Notes under the pieces: model-generated | What the model saw: only the letters and a program-made list of their open reading frames with translations | Told to the model about the DNA's origin: nothing | Database searches by the model: none | Origin: Bradyrhizobium guangzhouense | GTDB lineage: Bacteria > Pseudomonadota > Alphaproteobacteria > Rhizobiales > Xanthobacteraceae | Length of the DNA: 64,000 nt | Direction: 5' to 3' | Assembly (NCBI RefSeq): GCF_004114955.1 | Contig: NZ_CP030054.1 | Coordinates: forward strand, 496,001-560,000 | Program-made: the position numbers and the translations under genes | Part shown: positions 8,071 through 17,619 of the stretch, piece after piece | Layout of the letters: each line of letters begins with the position of its first letter | Numbering within the stretch: position 1 is the first letter of the stretch

Positions 8071-9573
8071 ATGAGCATAGTCACTACCCAGAGCGCCGCG
8101 GAGATGAAGGCCCGCAACAAGCAACTGATCGATGAGGCCTTAAAAATCTACCCGGAAAAGACCGCCAAGCGCCGCGCCAAACACCTGAACGTACACGAGG
8201 CGGGTAAGCACGATTGCGGGGTTAAGTCGAACCTGAAGTCGATCCCCGGAGTAATGACGACTCGCGGCTGTGCATACGCTGGCTCCAAGGGGGTCGTGTG
8301 GGGCCCGATCAAGGACATGATTAACATCAGCCACGGTCCGGTCGGCTGCGGCCAATATTCCTGGGCTGCACGCCGCAATTACTACATAGGCAAGACCGGA
8401 ATCGACAGCTTCGTCACCATGCAGTTCACCTCCGACTTCCAGGAGAAAGACATCGTGTTTGGCGGCGACAAGAAGCTCGGTAAGGTCATTGACGAACTTC
8501 AGGAGCTCTTTCCGCTCAACCACGGCATTACGATTCAGTCCGAGTGCCCGATCGGCCTTATCGGCGACGACATCGAGGCTGTGTCGAAGGCGAAGTCAAA
8601 GGAACACAATGGCAAGACCATTGTACCGGTTCGCTGCGAAGGGTTTCGCGGCGTCTCGCAGTCGCTTGGCCACCACATCGCCAACGATGCGCTGCGGGAC
8701 TGGATCCTGGACAGAGTGTCGCCGGAAGCGACACCCGCGTTCGAGTCAACGCCCTACGATGTCACGATCATCGGCGACTACAATATCGGTGGGGACGCTT
8801 GGTCATCGCGTATCCTGCTCGAAGAGATGGGCCTGCGTGTGATTGCGCAATGGTCCGGCGACGGCAGCCTCGCCGAACTGGAAGCAACGCCCAGGGCGAA
8901 GCTCAACCTATTGCACTGCTACCGTTCGATGAACTACATCTCCCGACACATGGAGGAAAAGTTCGGCATTCCATGGTGCGAGTACAACTTCTTTGGCCCT
9001 TCCAAGATCGCCGATTCGCTGCGCAAAATTGCCAGCTTCTTCGACGAACGCATCAAGGAAGGTGCCGAGCGTGTGATCGCCAAGTACCAGCCGCTGATGG
9101 CCTCGGTAATTGAGAAGTACCGCCCCCGCCTCCAGGGCAAGACAGTGATGCTGTTCGTCGGCGGCTTGCGTCCCCGCCACGTAATCGGCGCCTATGAGGA
9201 CCTTGGTATGGAGGTCGTAGGAACGGGCTACGAATTCGGCCATCATGACGACTACCAGCGCACTGCTCAGCACTACTTAAAGGACGGCACACTGATCTAT
9301 GACGACGTCACGGGCTACGAGTTTGAGCGTTTCGTCGAGACCATTCAGCCAGATCTCGTCGGCTCCGGCATAAAGGAGAAGTACGTCTTCCAGAAAATGG
9401 GCATTCCATTCCGTCAAATGCACTCCTGGGACTATTCCGGTCCTTATCACGGCTATGACGGCTTCGCGATCTTCGCTCGTGACATGGACATGGCAATAAA
9501 CTCGCCCGTCTGGAAGAAACTCAAGGCACCTTGGAAGGATACTCCAGCGCCAGGCCTAATGGCCGCGGAATAA
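8071..9573 (+). CDS. nifD: Nitrogenase MoFe protein alpha subunit
   Basis: Forms the alpha2beta2 MoFe protein with NifK; it binds FeMo-cofactor and part of the P-cluster in the cytoplasm. It has 500 residues. P-cluster cysteines are visible at C67 (GCAYAG), C93 ([10 protein letters not shown]) and C159 ([11 protein letters not shown]), and the cofactor ligands at C283 ([10 protein letters not shown]) and H451 (QMHSWDYSG). The ATG at 8071 is preceded by AGGAA and gives the conserved MSIVTTQS N-terminus; the frame remains open to 7915, but that stretch overlaps the promoter. First gene of a nifDKENX run controlled by the NifA box at 7844 and the sigma-54 promoter at 7960. Confidence 0.97.
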   Translation: MSIVTTQSAAEMKARNKQLIDEALKIYPEKTAKRRAKHLNVHEAGKHDCGVKSNLKSIPGVMTTRGCAYAGSKGVVWGPIKDMINISHGPVGCGQYSWAARRNYYIGKTGIDSFVTMQFTSDFQEKDIVFGGDKKLGKVIDELQELFPLNHGITIQSECPIGLIGDDIEAVSKAKSKEHNGKTIVPVRCEGFRGVSQSLGHHIANDALRDWILDRVSPEATPAFESTPYDVTIIGDYNIGGDAWSSRILLEEMGLRVIAQWSGDGSLAELEATPRAKLNLLHCYRSMNYISRHMEEKFGIPWCEYNFFGPSKIADSLRKIASFFDERIKEGAERVIAKYQPLMASVIEKYRPRLQGKTVMLFVGGLRPRHVIGAYEDLGMEVVGTGYEFGHHDDYQRTAQHYLKDGTLIYDDVTGYEFERFVETIQPDLVGSGIKEKYVFQKMGIPFRQMHSWDYSGPYHGYDGFAIFARDMDMAINSPVWKKLKAPWKDTPAPGLMAAE

Positions 9574-9658
9574 AGGAATGCACAGATCTGGCTCCGCCTA
9601 TGCGAGAAGGCGGGCCAACCTAGTCGATAAACCAATCGCCGAAAAGGAGAGTGCCGCG

Positions 9659-11203
9659 TTGACACAGAATGCCGAACACGTCCTCGATCACTTGGATCTA
9701 TTCCGAGGTCCGGAATATCAGCAAATGCTCGCCAAAAAGAAGGCGCTGTTCGAGAACCCGCATGACCAAAGGGAAGTCGAGCGGATCAGCGAATGGTCAA
9801 AGACGCGAGAATACCGCGAGAAGAACTTCGCGCGTGAAGCATTGACTGTGAACCCCGCCAAGGCCTGCCAGCCACTCGGTGCGGTGTTCGCTGCCTCCGG
9901 TTTTGAGGGCACGCTGCCCTTCGTTCACGGCTCACAGGGTTGCGTCGCATACTACCGAAGTCATCTTTCGAGACACTTTAAGGAGCCAAGCTCCTGCGTC
10001 TCTTCCTCGATGACTGAGGACGCCGGGGTGTTCGGTGGTCTAAACAACATGATTGACGGGCTCGCTAACGCTTACAACATATACAAGCCCAAGATGATCG
10101 CGGTTTCCACCACGTGCATGGCCGAAGTGATCGGGGATGACCTGAACGCCTTCATCAAGACAGCGAAGGAGAAGGGGTCAGTCCCGGCACAATATGATGT
10201 TCCCTTCGCTCATACACCTGCCTTTGTCGGCAGCCACGTGACCGGGTATGACAATGCGCTGAAGAGCATCCTTGAGCACTTCTGGGATGGCAAGGCAGGC
10301 ACCGCCTCCAAACTAGAGCGCAAGGTGAACGGCAAGATTAATTTCATCGGTGGGTTCGACGGGTACACGGTCGGGAACATCCGGGAAATTAAGCGCGTCT
10401 TCGAGTTGATGGGAATCGAATATACTATACTCGCCGACAACAGCGATGTCTTCGATACTCCGACCGACGGCGAGTTCCGCATGTATGATGGCGGCACCAC
10501 GCTGGAGGACGCGGCTAACGCGATCCATGCCAAAGCCACGATCTCCATGCAGCAACACTGCACCGAGAAGACACTGTCCTTCGTCGAGGGGCACGGTCAT
10601 GAGGTTGCCGCCTTCAACTACCCCATCGGTGTCAGCGCGACGGACGAATTCCTAATGACTGTGTCCCGCATGACCGGCAAGCCGATCGCGAAGGCATTGG
10701 AGCGGGAGCGCGGCCGTCTCGTGGACGCCATGGCAGACTCCAGTGCGTATCTGCACGGCAAGAAGTTCGCGATCTACGGCGATCCGGATCTCTGCTACGG
10801 GCTCTCTTCATTCCTCCTGGAGCTCGGTGCAGAGCCGGCTCATGTGCTGTCTACGAATGGTGGCAAGGCTTGGGCAGAGAAAATGGAGGAACTGTTTGTT
10901 AGTTCACTGTTTGGCAAGAACTGCTCTGCATATCCCGGCAAAGATCTCTGGCACATGCGCTCCCTATTATGCACTGAGCCGGTCGATTACCTGATTGGCA
11001 ACACCTACGGGAAGTACCTCGAGCGCGATACCGGGACGCCACTGATCCGCATCGGTTTCCCTGTGTTCGATCGGCACCATCAACATCGGTATCCCGTCTG
11101 GGGTTATCAGGGCGGCATAAACGTTCTTGTCAAGATACTGGACAAGGTCCTGGACCAGATGGACAGGACTGGAGCGGACTATAGCTTTGATATCATCCGC
11201 TGA
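9659..11203 (+). CDS. nifK: Nitrogenase MoFe protein beta subunit
   Basis: Partner of NifD; it completes the P-cluster and docks the Fe protein. The P-cluster cysteines are C70 (KACQPLGAV), C95 ([11 protein letters not shown]) and C153 ([12 protein letters not shown]). The start is set at TTG 9659, seven bases after AAGGAGA. The product then begins [15 protein letters not shown], aligning with known rhizobial NifK of about 515 residues. An ATG at 9578 in the same frame would add 27 residues without family resemblance. It lies 85 bp after nifD and is surely co-transcribed. All cluster ligands are present. Confidence 0.96.
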   Translation: MTQNAEHVLDHLDLFRGPEYQQMLAKKKALFENPHDQREVERISEWSKTREYREKNFAREALTVNPAKACQPLGAVFAASGFEGTLPFVHGSQGCVAYYRSHLSRHFKEPSSCVSSSMTEDAGVFGGLNNMIDGLANAYNIYKPKMIAVSTTCMAEVIGDDLNAFIKTAKEKGSVPAQYDVPFAHTPAFVGSHVTGYDNALKSILEHFWDGKAGTASKLERKVNGKINFIGGFDGYTVGNIREIKRVFELMGIEYTILADNSDVFDTPTDGEFRMYDGGTTLEDAANAIHAKATISMQQHCTEKTLSFVEGHGHEVAAFNYPIGVSATDEFLMTVSRMTGKPIAKALERERGRLVDAMADSSAYLHGKKFAIYGDPDLCYGLSSFLLELGAEPAHVLSTNGGKAWAEKMEELFVSSLFGKNCSAYPGKDLWHMRSLLCTEPVDYLIGNTYGKYLERDTGTPLIRIGFPVFDRHHQHRYPVWGYQGGINVLVKILDKVLDQMDRTGADYSFDIIR

Positions 11204-11320
11204 CGTAAATGATTTGGTCTAGCGCCGGCCAGAGCAGGGTCGACGGCCGGTGTCTAGCCAGAAAGATCCACGTCGCGGCACAAGGCTCGCGCGGCGGGTC
11301 GAAGAAAATAGGAGATACGT

Positions 11321-12883
11321 ATGAGCGTCGACACGTCCGCCATCGAGGACGTCTTCAACGAGCCGGGTTGTGGCAGAAACGACAACAAGACGGCGGCCGA
11401 ACGTACTATGGGGTGCACTAGGCAGTTGAAGCCAGGAGAGGCGGGCGGCGGATGCGCATTCGACGGCGCCAAAATCGCGCTACAGCCGTTCACCGACGTT
11501 GCGCATCTGGTCCACGGCCCAATCGCCTGCGAGGGCAATTCCTGGGACAACCGAGGCAGCGCCTCCTCAGGCTCCGATCTCTGGCGCCGAAGCTTCACGA
11601 CCGACATGAACGAAACCGATGTAATCTTTGGCGGCGAAAAGCGCCTTTATCAAGCGATCGGGGAGGTGATCGGCAAGTTCGATCCGCCGGCTGTCTTTGT
11701 TTACCAAACCTGCGTGCCAGCCGCGATTGGCGACGACATCAAGGCCGTGTGCAAGGCTGCCGTGGCCAAGTTCGGTAAGCCTATCATTCCTGTAAATTCG
11801 CCGGGGTTCGTCGGGTCCAAGAACCTCGGAAACAAGCTTGCCGGCGAGGCGCTGCTTGAGCATGTGATCGGCACTGAGGAACCGGACTATACCACTCCCT
11901 ACGACATCAATATCATCGGCGAATACAACTTGTCCGGCGAGTTCTGGCAGATCAAACCGCTGCTCGATGAACTTGGCATCCGCATCCTTTCTTGTATCTC
12001 CGGCGATGGGAAATATCACGAGCTGGCCTGTTCGCATCGCGCAAAGGCTGCGATGCTAGTGTGTTCCAAGGCGATGATAAACGTCGCCCGTAAGATGGAG
12101 GAACGCTACGGCATTCCCTACTTCGAGGGCTCGTTCTACGGCGTGCAGGATTCCAGCAACTCCTTGCGGACGATCGCGCGCATGCTGATCGAGCGCGGCG
12201 CGCCGCTGGAGCTTGGAGGGCGTACCGAGGCTGTCATCATGCGTGAGGAAGCAAGGGTACGCGCGGCGATCGAGCGCTTCAAACCACGATTCAAGGGTAA
12301 GAAGGTTCTGTTGATCACCGGCGGTGTTAAGTCGTGGTCGGTGGTCGCGGCGCTGCAGGAGGCCGGTCTAGAGATCGCCGGCACCTCCGTGAAGAAGTCC
12401 ACCAAAGAGGACAAAGACCGCATCAAGGAGCTGATGGGCCGGCACGCCCTTATGATCGAGGAAGCGGCGCCGCGCGACATCTACAAAATGTTGATGAACT
12501 CCCGGGCTGATATGATGCTCTCCGGCGGCAAGTCGCAGTTCGTCGCGCTGAAGGCGATGATACCTTGGCTTGACATCAACCAGGAGCGTTCTCAGGCGTA
12601 CATGGGGTATATTGGCATGGTCAAGCTGATGGAGGAGATTGATAAGGCGCTCTACAATCCAATATGGACCCAACTACGCCGTCCCGCGCCTTGGGACGAA
12701 GCGGAGGTCAATCGGCAGACCAACATCCCGCACACGGATTCGCACGCCGCAGAGAATTCCACCGCCGTGCGAGGTCATTCCAGCGCCGCCGGATTCAAGG
12801 AACGCGCCAATGCCTCGGGCAGGTGGGTCGTTGGGCACATTTCCGCTGCGCAGGCAACATGCGCCGTCCAGGCGTCGGAATAG
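11321..12883 (+). CDS. nifE: NifE, FeMo-cofactor scaffold subunit
   Basis: NifE and NifN form the tetramer on which the NifB product is matured to FeMo-cofactor. The protein is a NifD paralogue of 520 residues. Cluster-binding cysteines occur in GGCAFDGAKIAL, HGPIACEGNSW and YQTCVPAAIGDD, and the conserved ISGDGKYHEL and GGVKSWS blocks follow. AGGAGA lies nine bases before the ATG. The last 60 or so residues, after about 455, are alanine-rich and unlike the core, an extension common in rhizobial NifE. Confidence 0.95.
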   Translation: MSVDTSAIEDVFNEPGCGRNDNKTAAERTMGCTRQLKPGEAGGGCAFDGAKIALQPFTDVAHLVHGPIACEGNSWDNRGSASSGSDLWRRSFTTDMNETDVIFGGEKRLYQAIGEVIGKFDPPAVFVYQTCVPAAIGDDIKAVCKAAVAKFGKPIIPVNSPGFVGSKNLGNKLAGEALLEHVIGTEEPDYTTPYDINIIGEYNLSGEFWQIKPLLDELGIRILSCISGDGKYHELACSHRAKAAMLVCSKAMINVARKMEERYGIPYFEGSFYGVQDSSNSLRTIARMLIERGAPLELGGRTEAVIMREEARVRAAIERFKPRFKGKKVLLITGGVKSWSVVAALQEAGLEIAGTSVKKSTKEDKDRIKELMGRHALMIEEAAPRDIYKMLMNSRADMMLSGGKSQFVALKAMIPWLDINQERSQAYMGYIGMVKLMEEIDKALYNPIWTQLRRPAPWDEAEVNRQTNIPHTDSHAAENSTAVRGHSSAAGFKERANASGRWVVGHISAAQATCAVQASE

Positions 12884-12894
12884 GGCGTCTGCCA

Positions 12895-14277
12895 ATGGCC
12901 ATCGTCTCCACCTCCGAGAAATCCTGCACGGTCAATCCGCTCAAGATGAGCCAGCCGATCGGCGGCTCTTTCGCCTTTATGGGCCTTCGCGGCGCGATGC
13001 CGCTGCTACACGGCTCCCAGGGCTGCACCTCGTTCGGCCTGACCCTGTTCGTGCGGCACTTCAGGGAGGCAGTGCCGATGCAGACCACCGCAATGAGTGA
13101 AGTCGAGGCCGTGTTCGGCGGTCAGGAAAATGTCGAACAGGCGATACTTAACATCTACAATGGTGCGAAACCGGAAATCATCGGGATCAATTCGACCGGC
13201 CTGACCGAGATAAAGGGAGAGGACGTCGAACGATTCATTTACCTGATTCAGCAAAAGCACCCACAGCTCGAAAGGCTTCCGCTGGTTTACGTCTCGACCC
13301 CGGATTTCAAGGGCGCGTTCCAGGACGGCTGGGACAAGACGGTCGCACGAATGGTGGAAGTCCTGGTCCATCCCGTCGAGACGGGTCGGGCGCGGGATCC
13401 CGCTCGCATCAATGTTCTGCCGGGCTGCCACCTCACGCCAGGCGATCTCAATGAGCTGCGGACGATCCTGGAGGATTTCGGACTGAAACCATCCTTCCTG
13501 CCGGACCTGGCCGGTTCGCTCGACGGTCAAATTCCCGATGAGTTCACGCCCACCACGATCGGCGGCATCGGGGTCGACGAGATTGCGACAATGGGGCAGG
13601 CGGCATGGACGATCGCGATCGGCGCGCAGATGCAACGTGCGGCGGAGGCCATGTATGCGAAAACAGGCGTACGATTTCGCTTGTTCGAACGCCTCTGCGG
13701 CCTCGTTCCCAACGACGAGTTCATCGCGTTTCTGAGCAAGATCAGTGACCGGCCAGTTCCGCTAAAGTACCGCCGGCAGCGCGGCCAACTCGCGGATGCT
13801 ATGTTGGATGCGCATTTCTACATCGGGGGCCGTAAGCTGGCGATCGGCGCCGAGCCGGACTTGCTCTTCGATCTCTCCAGCATGCTGTACGACATGGGTG
13901 CCAATATCGCAGTCGCCGTGACCACAACAGCCTCCCCCGTGTTGCAGCGTATCAGGACGGAGGAGGTCCTGATCGGAGATCTCGAAGATCTCGAGGAACT
14001 TGCCAAGACCCACGGCTGCAATCTCCTCATCACCCATTCGCACGGCCGCCAGGCGGCCTCGCGCCTTAACATCCCGTTTTTTCGCGCTGGCTTCCCGATG
14101 TTCGATCGTCTTGGCGCCGGCCACCAGCTCTCAGTCGGCTACCGCGGCACGCGCGATCTCATCTTCGGCCTCGCCAATCTTGTCATTGCCGATCGCGAGG
14201 CGAAGCACCAGCCGACGCCCGATACTTGGCGAAGCGTTGACCGCGACTTCAAGACCGTCCCGTCCTACCCGCAATAA
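12895..14277 (+). CDS. nifN: NifN, FeMo-cofactor scaffold subunit
   Basis: Second subunit of the NifEN scaffold, a NifK paralogue of 460 residues. It opens with AVNP-type conserved sequence (TVNPLKMSQPIGG), the cysteine block LLHGSQGCTSFG and the later LPGCHLTPGDLNEL. The ATG at 12895 (MAIVSTSEKSC) lies 11 bases after the nifE stop and matches the usual N-terminus; an ATG at 12859 inside nifE is the alternative. Downstream motifs such as THSHGRQAA and GYRGTRDL are typical. Confidence 0.94.
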   Translation: MAIVSTSEKSCTVNPLKMSQPIGGSFAFMGLRGAMPLLHGSQGCTSFGLTLFVRHFREAVPMQTTAMSEVEAVFGGQENVEQAILNIYNGAKPEIIGINSTGLTEIKGEDVERFIYLIQQKHPQLERLPLVYVSTPDFKGAFQDGWDKTVARMVEVLVHPVETGRARDPARINVLPGCHLTPGDLNELRTILEDFGLKPSFLPDLAGSLDGQIPDEFTPTTIGGIGVDEIATMGQAAWTIAIGAQMQRAAEAMYAKTGVRFRLFERLCGLVPNDEFIAFLSKISDRPVPLKYRRQRGQLADAMLDAHFYIGGRKLAIGAEPDLLFDLSSMLYDMGANIAVAVTTTASPVLQRIRTEEVLIGDLEDLEELAKTHGCNLLITHSHGRQAASRLNIPFFRAGFPMFDRLGAGHQLSVGYRGTRDLIFGLANLVIADREAKHQPTPDTWRSVDRDFKTVPSYPQ

Positions 14278-14297
14278 CCCAATAAGGAGAATAGATC

Positions 14298-14708
14298 TTG
14301 AAAGTCGCTTTTGCCACCCAGGATCTGAAGTGCGTGGATGCGCATTTCGGTTGGGCCAAGAACATCGCTATCTACGACGTCACTCCGGACGCTCACCGCA
14401 TCCTTCAGGTCATCGAGTTCGGTGACGATCTCACGGAAGATGGCCGCAAGGATAAGCTGACGCGGAAAATCGACGCCATCAAGGACTGCACGATCCTTTA
14501 TGTCGCTGCGATCGGCGGCTCGGCCGCGGCACGCGTCGTTGCCAACAAAATCCATCCGTTAACGGTGATCAAGCGCGAGGCGATCGAGACCCTCTGCATC
14601 AAGCTCGAAGATGCGCTGAAGGGCTCCCCACCACCCTGGTTGCGCAAGGCGCTCGGAGGTACGAGCAAAGCCCCCCTCCATTTTGACGACTGCAGGACGC
14701 TTCCATGA
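14298..14708 (+). CDS. nifX: NifX, FeMo-cofactor/NifB-co carrier protein
   Basis: Small protein that holds NifB-cofactor or VK-cluster during transfer to NifEN. At 136 residues it fits the family, with the dinitrogenase-cofactor-binding fold visible as KVAFATQDLKCVDAHFGWAKN and IAIYDVTPDA. The start codon is TTG 14298 with AAGGAG eight bases upstream; no ATG is placed suitably. It is the last clearly intact member of the nifDKENX run, and its stop overlaps the start of a decayed nifX-associated gene (ATGA). Confidence 0.92.
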   Translation: MKVAFATQDLKCVDAHFGWAKNIAIYDVTPDAHRILQVIEFGDDLTEDGRKDKLTRKIDAIKDCTILYVAAIGGSAAARVVANKIHPLTVIKREAIETLCIKLEDALKGSPPPWLRKALGGTSKAPLHFDDCRTLP

Positions 14709-14959
14709 CAGACGCTGCTTAACCCGCTTTCTCCCGCACTGCGACTCGAGTCGGCCGCGCTCGCAATCGAGAAAGCGACTGGCGTCATGATCTTGACGAT
14801 ACTTAGAGATGCACCTCGAAGAATTTGAGCGCATGGACCTGCTCGGCGGCCGGTTCATCGTCATCAACAAACAACCGCGCGACGTGAACCGCTTAGACTT
14901 CGACGATTTCGGCACGCTCGCAGCCACGGTTAATATGTCTGTCGGCCGAGCGGCGTAGG
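14705..14959 (+). pseudogene. NifX-associated protein (DUF269 family), decayed
   Basis: The usual gene here encodes a DUF269 protein of about 150 residues. What remains is a start MTDAA overlapping the nifX stop and followed at once by a stop codon, a piece reading ESAALAIEKATGVMI, then in another frame MHLEEFERMDLLGGRFIVIN continuing into KQPRDVNRLDFDDFGTLA. The N-terminal half is deleted and the frame is broken at least twice. I infer that the gene is not functional. The family assignment rests on the GRFIVINKQPRDV block, which is characteristic. Confidence 0.72.
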
Positions 14960-14960
14960 C

Positions 14961-15096
14961 CAATCGGACCTGCACGATCTATCGACGGCGCTTACGCCGA
15001 ACTTGGCCTCGATCCTGAGCGTCGCGCAGAAGGCTCATGATGCCTTCACCAAGCTTGATCGCAAGCGCAAACAGAAGAGACAGAAAACAGCGCAAA
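14961..15096 (+). pseudogene. DUF683-family nif-cluster protein, 5'-truncated remnant
   Basis: In many diazotrophs a 65-75 residue DUF683 protein follows the DUF269 gene. Here the frame reads SDLHDLSTALTPNLASILSV then AQKAHDAFTKLDRKRKQKRQ, matching the middle and end of that family, but there is no start codon or N-terminal coiled segment. The frame is fused to the tail of the decayed upstream gene through a shift, and it runs on past the fdxB start instead of ending normally. Confidence 0.6.
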
Positions 15097-15441
15097 ATGA
15101 TCGCAATCATGTCCTACGTAACCCGCGACGGACGCGCCTGGATACCGGACTATCTGGTATCAATCGATACCCAGAAGTGCATCGGCTGCGGCCGCTGCTA
15201 TAAGGTTTGCGGCCGGCAAGTCATGACGCTGAAGGGCATCAACGAGGATGGCGAGGTCATCGGCCTCGATGATGATGATGGTGACTTAGAGAGGAAGGCC
15301 ATGGTGATGCAAGACGCCGGTGCATGCATCGGCTGCGGCGCCTGTTCGCGGATCTGTCCTGCGAACTGCCAGACTCACACCCGGCCGCTTGAACTCGGGC
15401 CGGAGTGGACGAACCCGCAAGTCGATCCGCCGCCGTTTTAG
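15097..15441 (+). CDS. fdxB: Nif-specific ferredoxin III
   Basis: Two-[4Fe-4S] ferredoxin of the nif-specific type, presumed electron donor in nitrogenase function or cluster assembly. The motifs are CIGCGRCYKVCGR and CIGCGACSRICPANC, separated by the long acidic insert (GLDDDDGDLERK) typical of the family. The ATG at 15097 (MIAIMSYVTRDGRAW) or 15109 (MSYVTRDG) is most likely; the frame is open to 15037 but overlaps the DUF683 remnant. There is no strong ribosome binding site, perhaps because translation was coupled to the now broken upstream genes. Confidence 0.9.
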   Translation: MIAIMSYVTRDGRAWIPDYLVSIDTQKCIGCGRCYKVCGRQVMTLKGINEDGEVIGLDDDDGDLERKAMVMQDAGACIGCGACSRICPANCQTHTRPLELGPEWTNPQVDPPPF

Positions 15442-16159
15442 GCAGCGTTCTTGGCCTCCGCAAGCCATCTGTCGGCCCGTGGGCGGCTCGGCGCCGGACA
15501 TCACTGCGACGAACCCGATCGCACCCGTTCCCCCGCGTAACTTTTCTACTTGGAACTGTGAACACACCGAGCCCGGTGAACCTGACGACGGTCTGCTCTC
15601 TCGTGCGACCGTGCTCTGAGCCTCGAGGGCTTGTCCTTGAACAGACCGAACCCGCTAGCCGGCGTTGTGCGCCTGTACCACCATGCTCCGGTGCAAGTTG
15701 TTTTGCCGCAACCAGTGGGCAGCTCCTGAGCACGTTGTTCTTAGTGCTATGGAGCTTAGGTTAGCGCGGATGTGCTTAATGCCTAAGGCTCGGCAAACGC
15801 ATCGCCGACAGCGAACTATTCGTCACCACGCCGATCATCGCTTACGACGCCCTGACCGTGACGCCCTAGCTTTGGGGTACGCCACGGCAGCGTTGAGACA
15901 ACGAAAAAGAGCCGTTCGTGTCTGGTCCGATCGACCTCCAAGAAGGCGACGCGGGATGGGATGATAGTACACATCTATGGACGAGTCCGCCGACAGCGCC
16001 AGAGTTAGCGCCGCCGACCTGTCACAGGCGCGATGGTTTTCGGCCGCCTTAGTCCGCCGGCGTCGACGAACGTTTCCATACATGGGATTCCGGACTGCTG
16101 TGTGCGGTACGCCCGGTACAGCTGTGCCATTCCGCTTCTCGTGCGCCACCGAGGCCGGT
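15442..16159. other. Spacer of 0.7 kb between fdxB and the iscN control region
   Basis: No convincing gene. A plus-strand frame at 15977-16273 overlaps the iscN upstream activator and promoter and has no recognisable domain. Confidence 0.5.
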
Positions 16160-16175
16160 TGTCGCAGATCCGACA
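16160..16175 (+). promoter_or_regulatory. NifA upstream activator sequence of iscN
   Basis: TGT-CGCAGATCCG-ACA, an exact TGT-N10-ACA box, 63 bp upstream of the -24/-12 promoter at 16238. Confidence 0.7.
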
Positions 16176-16237
16176 CGCGAGGCGGAGCAACGGGCGGTGG
16201 CGGCGAAATGCCAGTGATTTCCGTCTTCTGTGTGCTC

Positions 16238-16253
16238 TGGCACGAGAGTTGCG
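16238..16253 (+). promoter_or_regulatory. Sigma-54 promoter of iscN-nifT
   Basis: TGGCACGAGAGTTGCG matches both halves of the consensus exactly, TGGCACG and TTGC, with GG and GC ten bases apart. The iscN start codon follows 34 bases later. Confidence 0.85.
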
Positions 16254-16287
16254 ATCTGTTGAACGATCCATAACAGCGGGACGTGCG

Positions 16288-16590
16288 ATGATTGATTTGA
16301 CGGAGAGCGCGGTGAATGCGGTGAAGGCAGCGATCTCGATGGCGCCGCAACAAACGAGCGGTTTGCGCATCATAGTCGAAACCGGCGGCTGCGCCGGGTT
16401 CAAGTACGTGATGGCCCTCGCCGTGGAAGCCAATCCGGACGATACTGTTATCGAGCGTCACGGCGTCAAGCTGTTCGTCGATCGCAAGAGCCTGACGCAC
16501 CTCAACGGCACCACCATGGACTTCGTCGTGGGTCTAGATGGCTCCGGTTTCACGTTTGATAACCCCAATGTGAACTCACACAACGACTAA
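16288..16590 (+). CDS. iscN: IscN, A-type iron-sulfur assembly protein of the nif cluster
   Basis: IscA/HesB-like Fe-S carrier that probably delivers clusters to nitrogenase proteins. It has 100 residues. The conserved core ETGGCAGFKY carries the first cluster-binding cysteine. The paired C-terminal cysteines of the canonical family (CGCG) are absent: the tail ends SGFTFDNPNVNSHND. A variant C-terminus like this is seen in some nif-associated members, but it makes cluster-holding chemistry less certain. The ATG at 16288 lies just after the sigma-54 promoter. nifS, its usual partner in B. japonicum, is not downstream. Confidence 0.85.
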   Translation: MIDLTESAVNAVKAAISMAPQQTSGLRIIVETGGCAGFKYVMALAVEANPDDTVIERHGVKLFVDRKSLTHLNGTTMDFVVGLDGSGFTFDNPNVNSHND

Positions 16591-16703
16591 CGAAGTAGCG
16601 ATGTGATGCACGCACTGCCCGAGTCCCTATGGAATCAGAGAGCATCGCATCCGCCGTGCGAAGAGCGCACGAGCAGCGGCTCCCGCAACCAGAAGTTCAG
16701 ATC

Positions 16704-16919
16704 ATGAAAGTCACGATCCGCCGCTCAACGGAGACCGGTCTGTCGATTTACGTGCCGAAGAAGGATCTCGAGGAGCCAATCGTCGAAGCCGAGCACGAGA
16801 CGCTGTGGGGCGGGTGGATCAAGATCGCCAATGGCTGGGTGCTCGACCTGCCGCACATGGCCTCCGACACCCAGTTGCCCATCACGATCAGCGCCAGGAA
16901 GCGGGGCGGAGAGGGATAG
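16704..16919 (+). CDS. nifT: NifT/FixU family protein
   Basis: Small nif-cluster protein (71 residues) of unknown biochemical function. It is recognised by MKVTIRRS, YVPKKDLEEPIV, LWGGWIKIANGW and the C-terminal LPITISAR. The ATG at 16704 begins the conserved MKV; the frame extends back to 16629 through 25 extra residues (MESESIASAVRRAHEQRLP...) that I do not recognise and that lie where the end of nifS might be expected. It is 113 bp after iscN and presumably on the same transcript. Confidence 0.88.
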   Translation: MKVTIRRSTETGLSIYVPKKDLEEPIVEAEHETLWGGWIKIANGWVLDLPHMASDTQLPITISARKRGGEG

Positions 16920-17619
16920 GAGTGATGAATGCGCTCGCCCCATACACGAATTCGCCGGCCCCACCCCGGCGCTGAAGCACATCAGAAGACCTCACCAAGT
17001 CCGCCCATGCCCCGTGAGAAGGCACCCCTGCAAGCGCCTTCGCCAAGCCACATTCGTTTTCGCCGCTTAAGTTGCCGCCAATCAGAAGAGGCTAGTAAAA
17101 TTGCGCAACGGGAAGCCCTCTTCGCCGGGCGCTGCCATTTGACCCCGCCCACCTGGCGTAGCCCGCACCGATCTCGGCGATGATCGCTGGTACGGTTTTT
17201 TTTATGGCAAGCCGCGAAAGAAGGATGGACCACAGTCATAAGGCGTGCTGCATCGGCTACGGTCTTCACGTTTTTCGCCTGCAGCAGAAAACGGGCAACT
17301 CCTGCGCACCTACCGGGCTGTTGAAGAACTCAGCCGCGTCTACAGCGAACGCAAAGTCGTCGCCAATGTGGATCTAGAAGTGGCTCATCGCCGACACATG
17401 ACAACTCGGTGCGGGGCGATCCGTGGCGGGTGACTTGGCAGCCATCAAGGAAGCCCTTCAGGGCAGCGAAGGCACATTTGTTGTCGGGCTTGTCCTCGAA
17501 GGTGAGATGCGCCTCTTCGACAAGATCGAGAAACTCTCTGTCCCGGTTGTCCATCTTGACAATGTTCGTCAGCGACCGGCCAAGCCCCAGCCGAAGCCGT
17601 GCACCTTAGCCTTCAGCCC
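16920..17619. other. Spacer downstream of nifT
   Basis: Short frames occur on both strands (for example 17423-17632 plus and 17330-17554 minus) but neither translation is recognisable. Probably decayed DNA flanking the IS5-type remnant. Confidence 0.45.
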
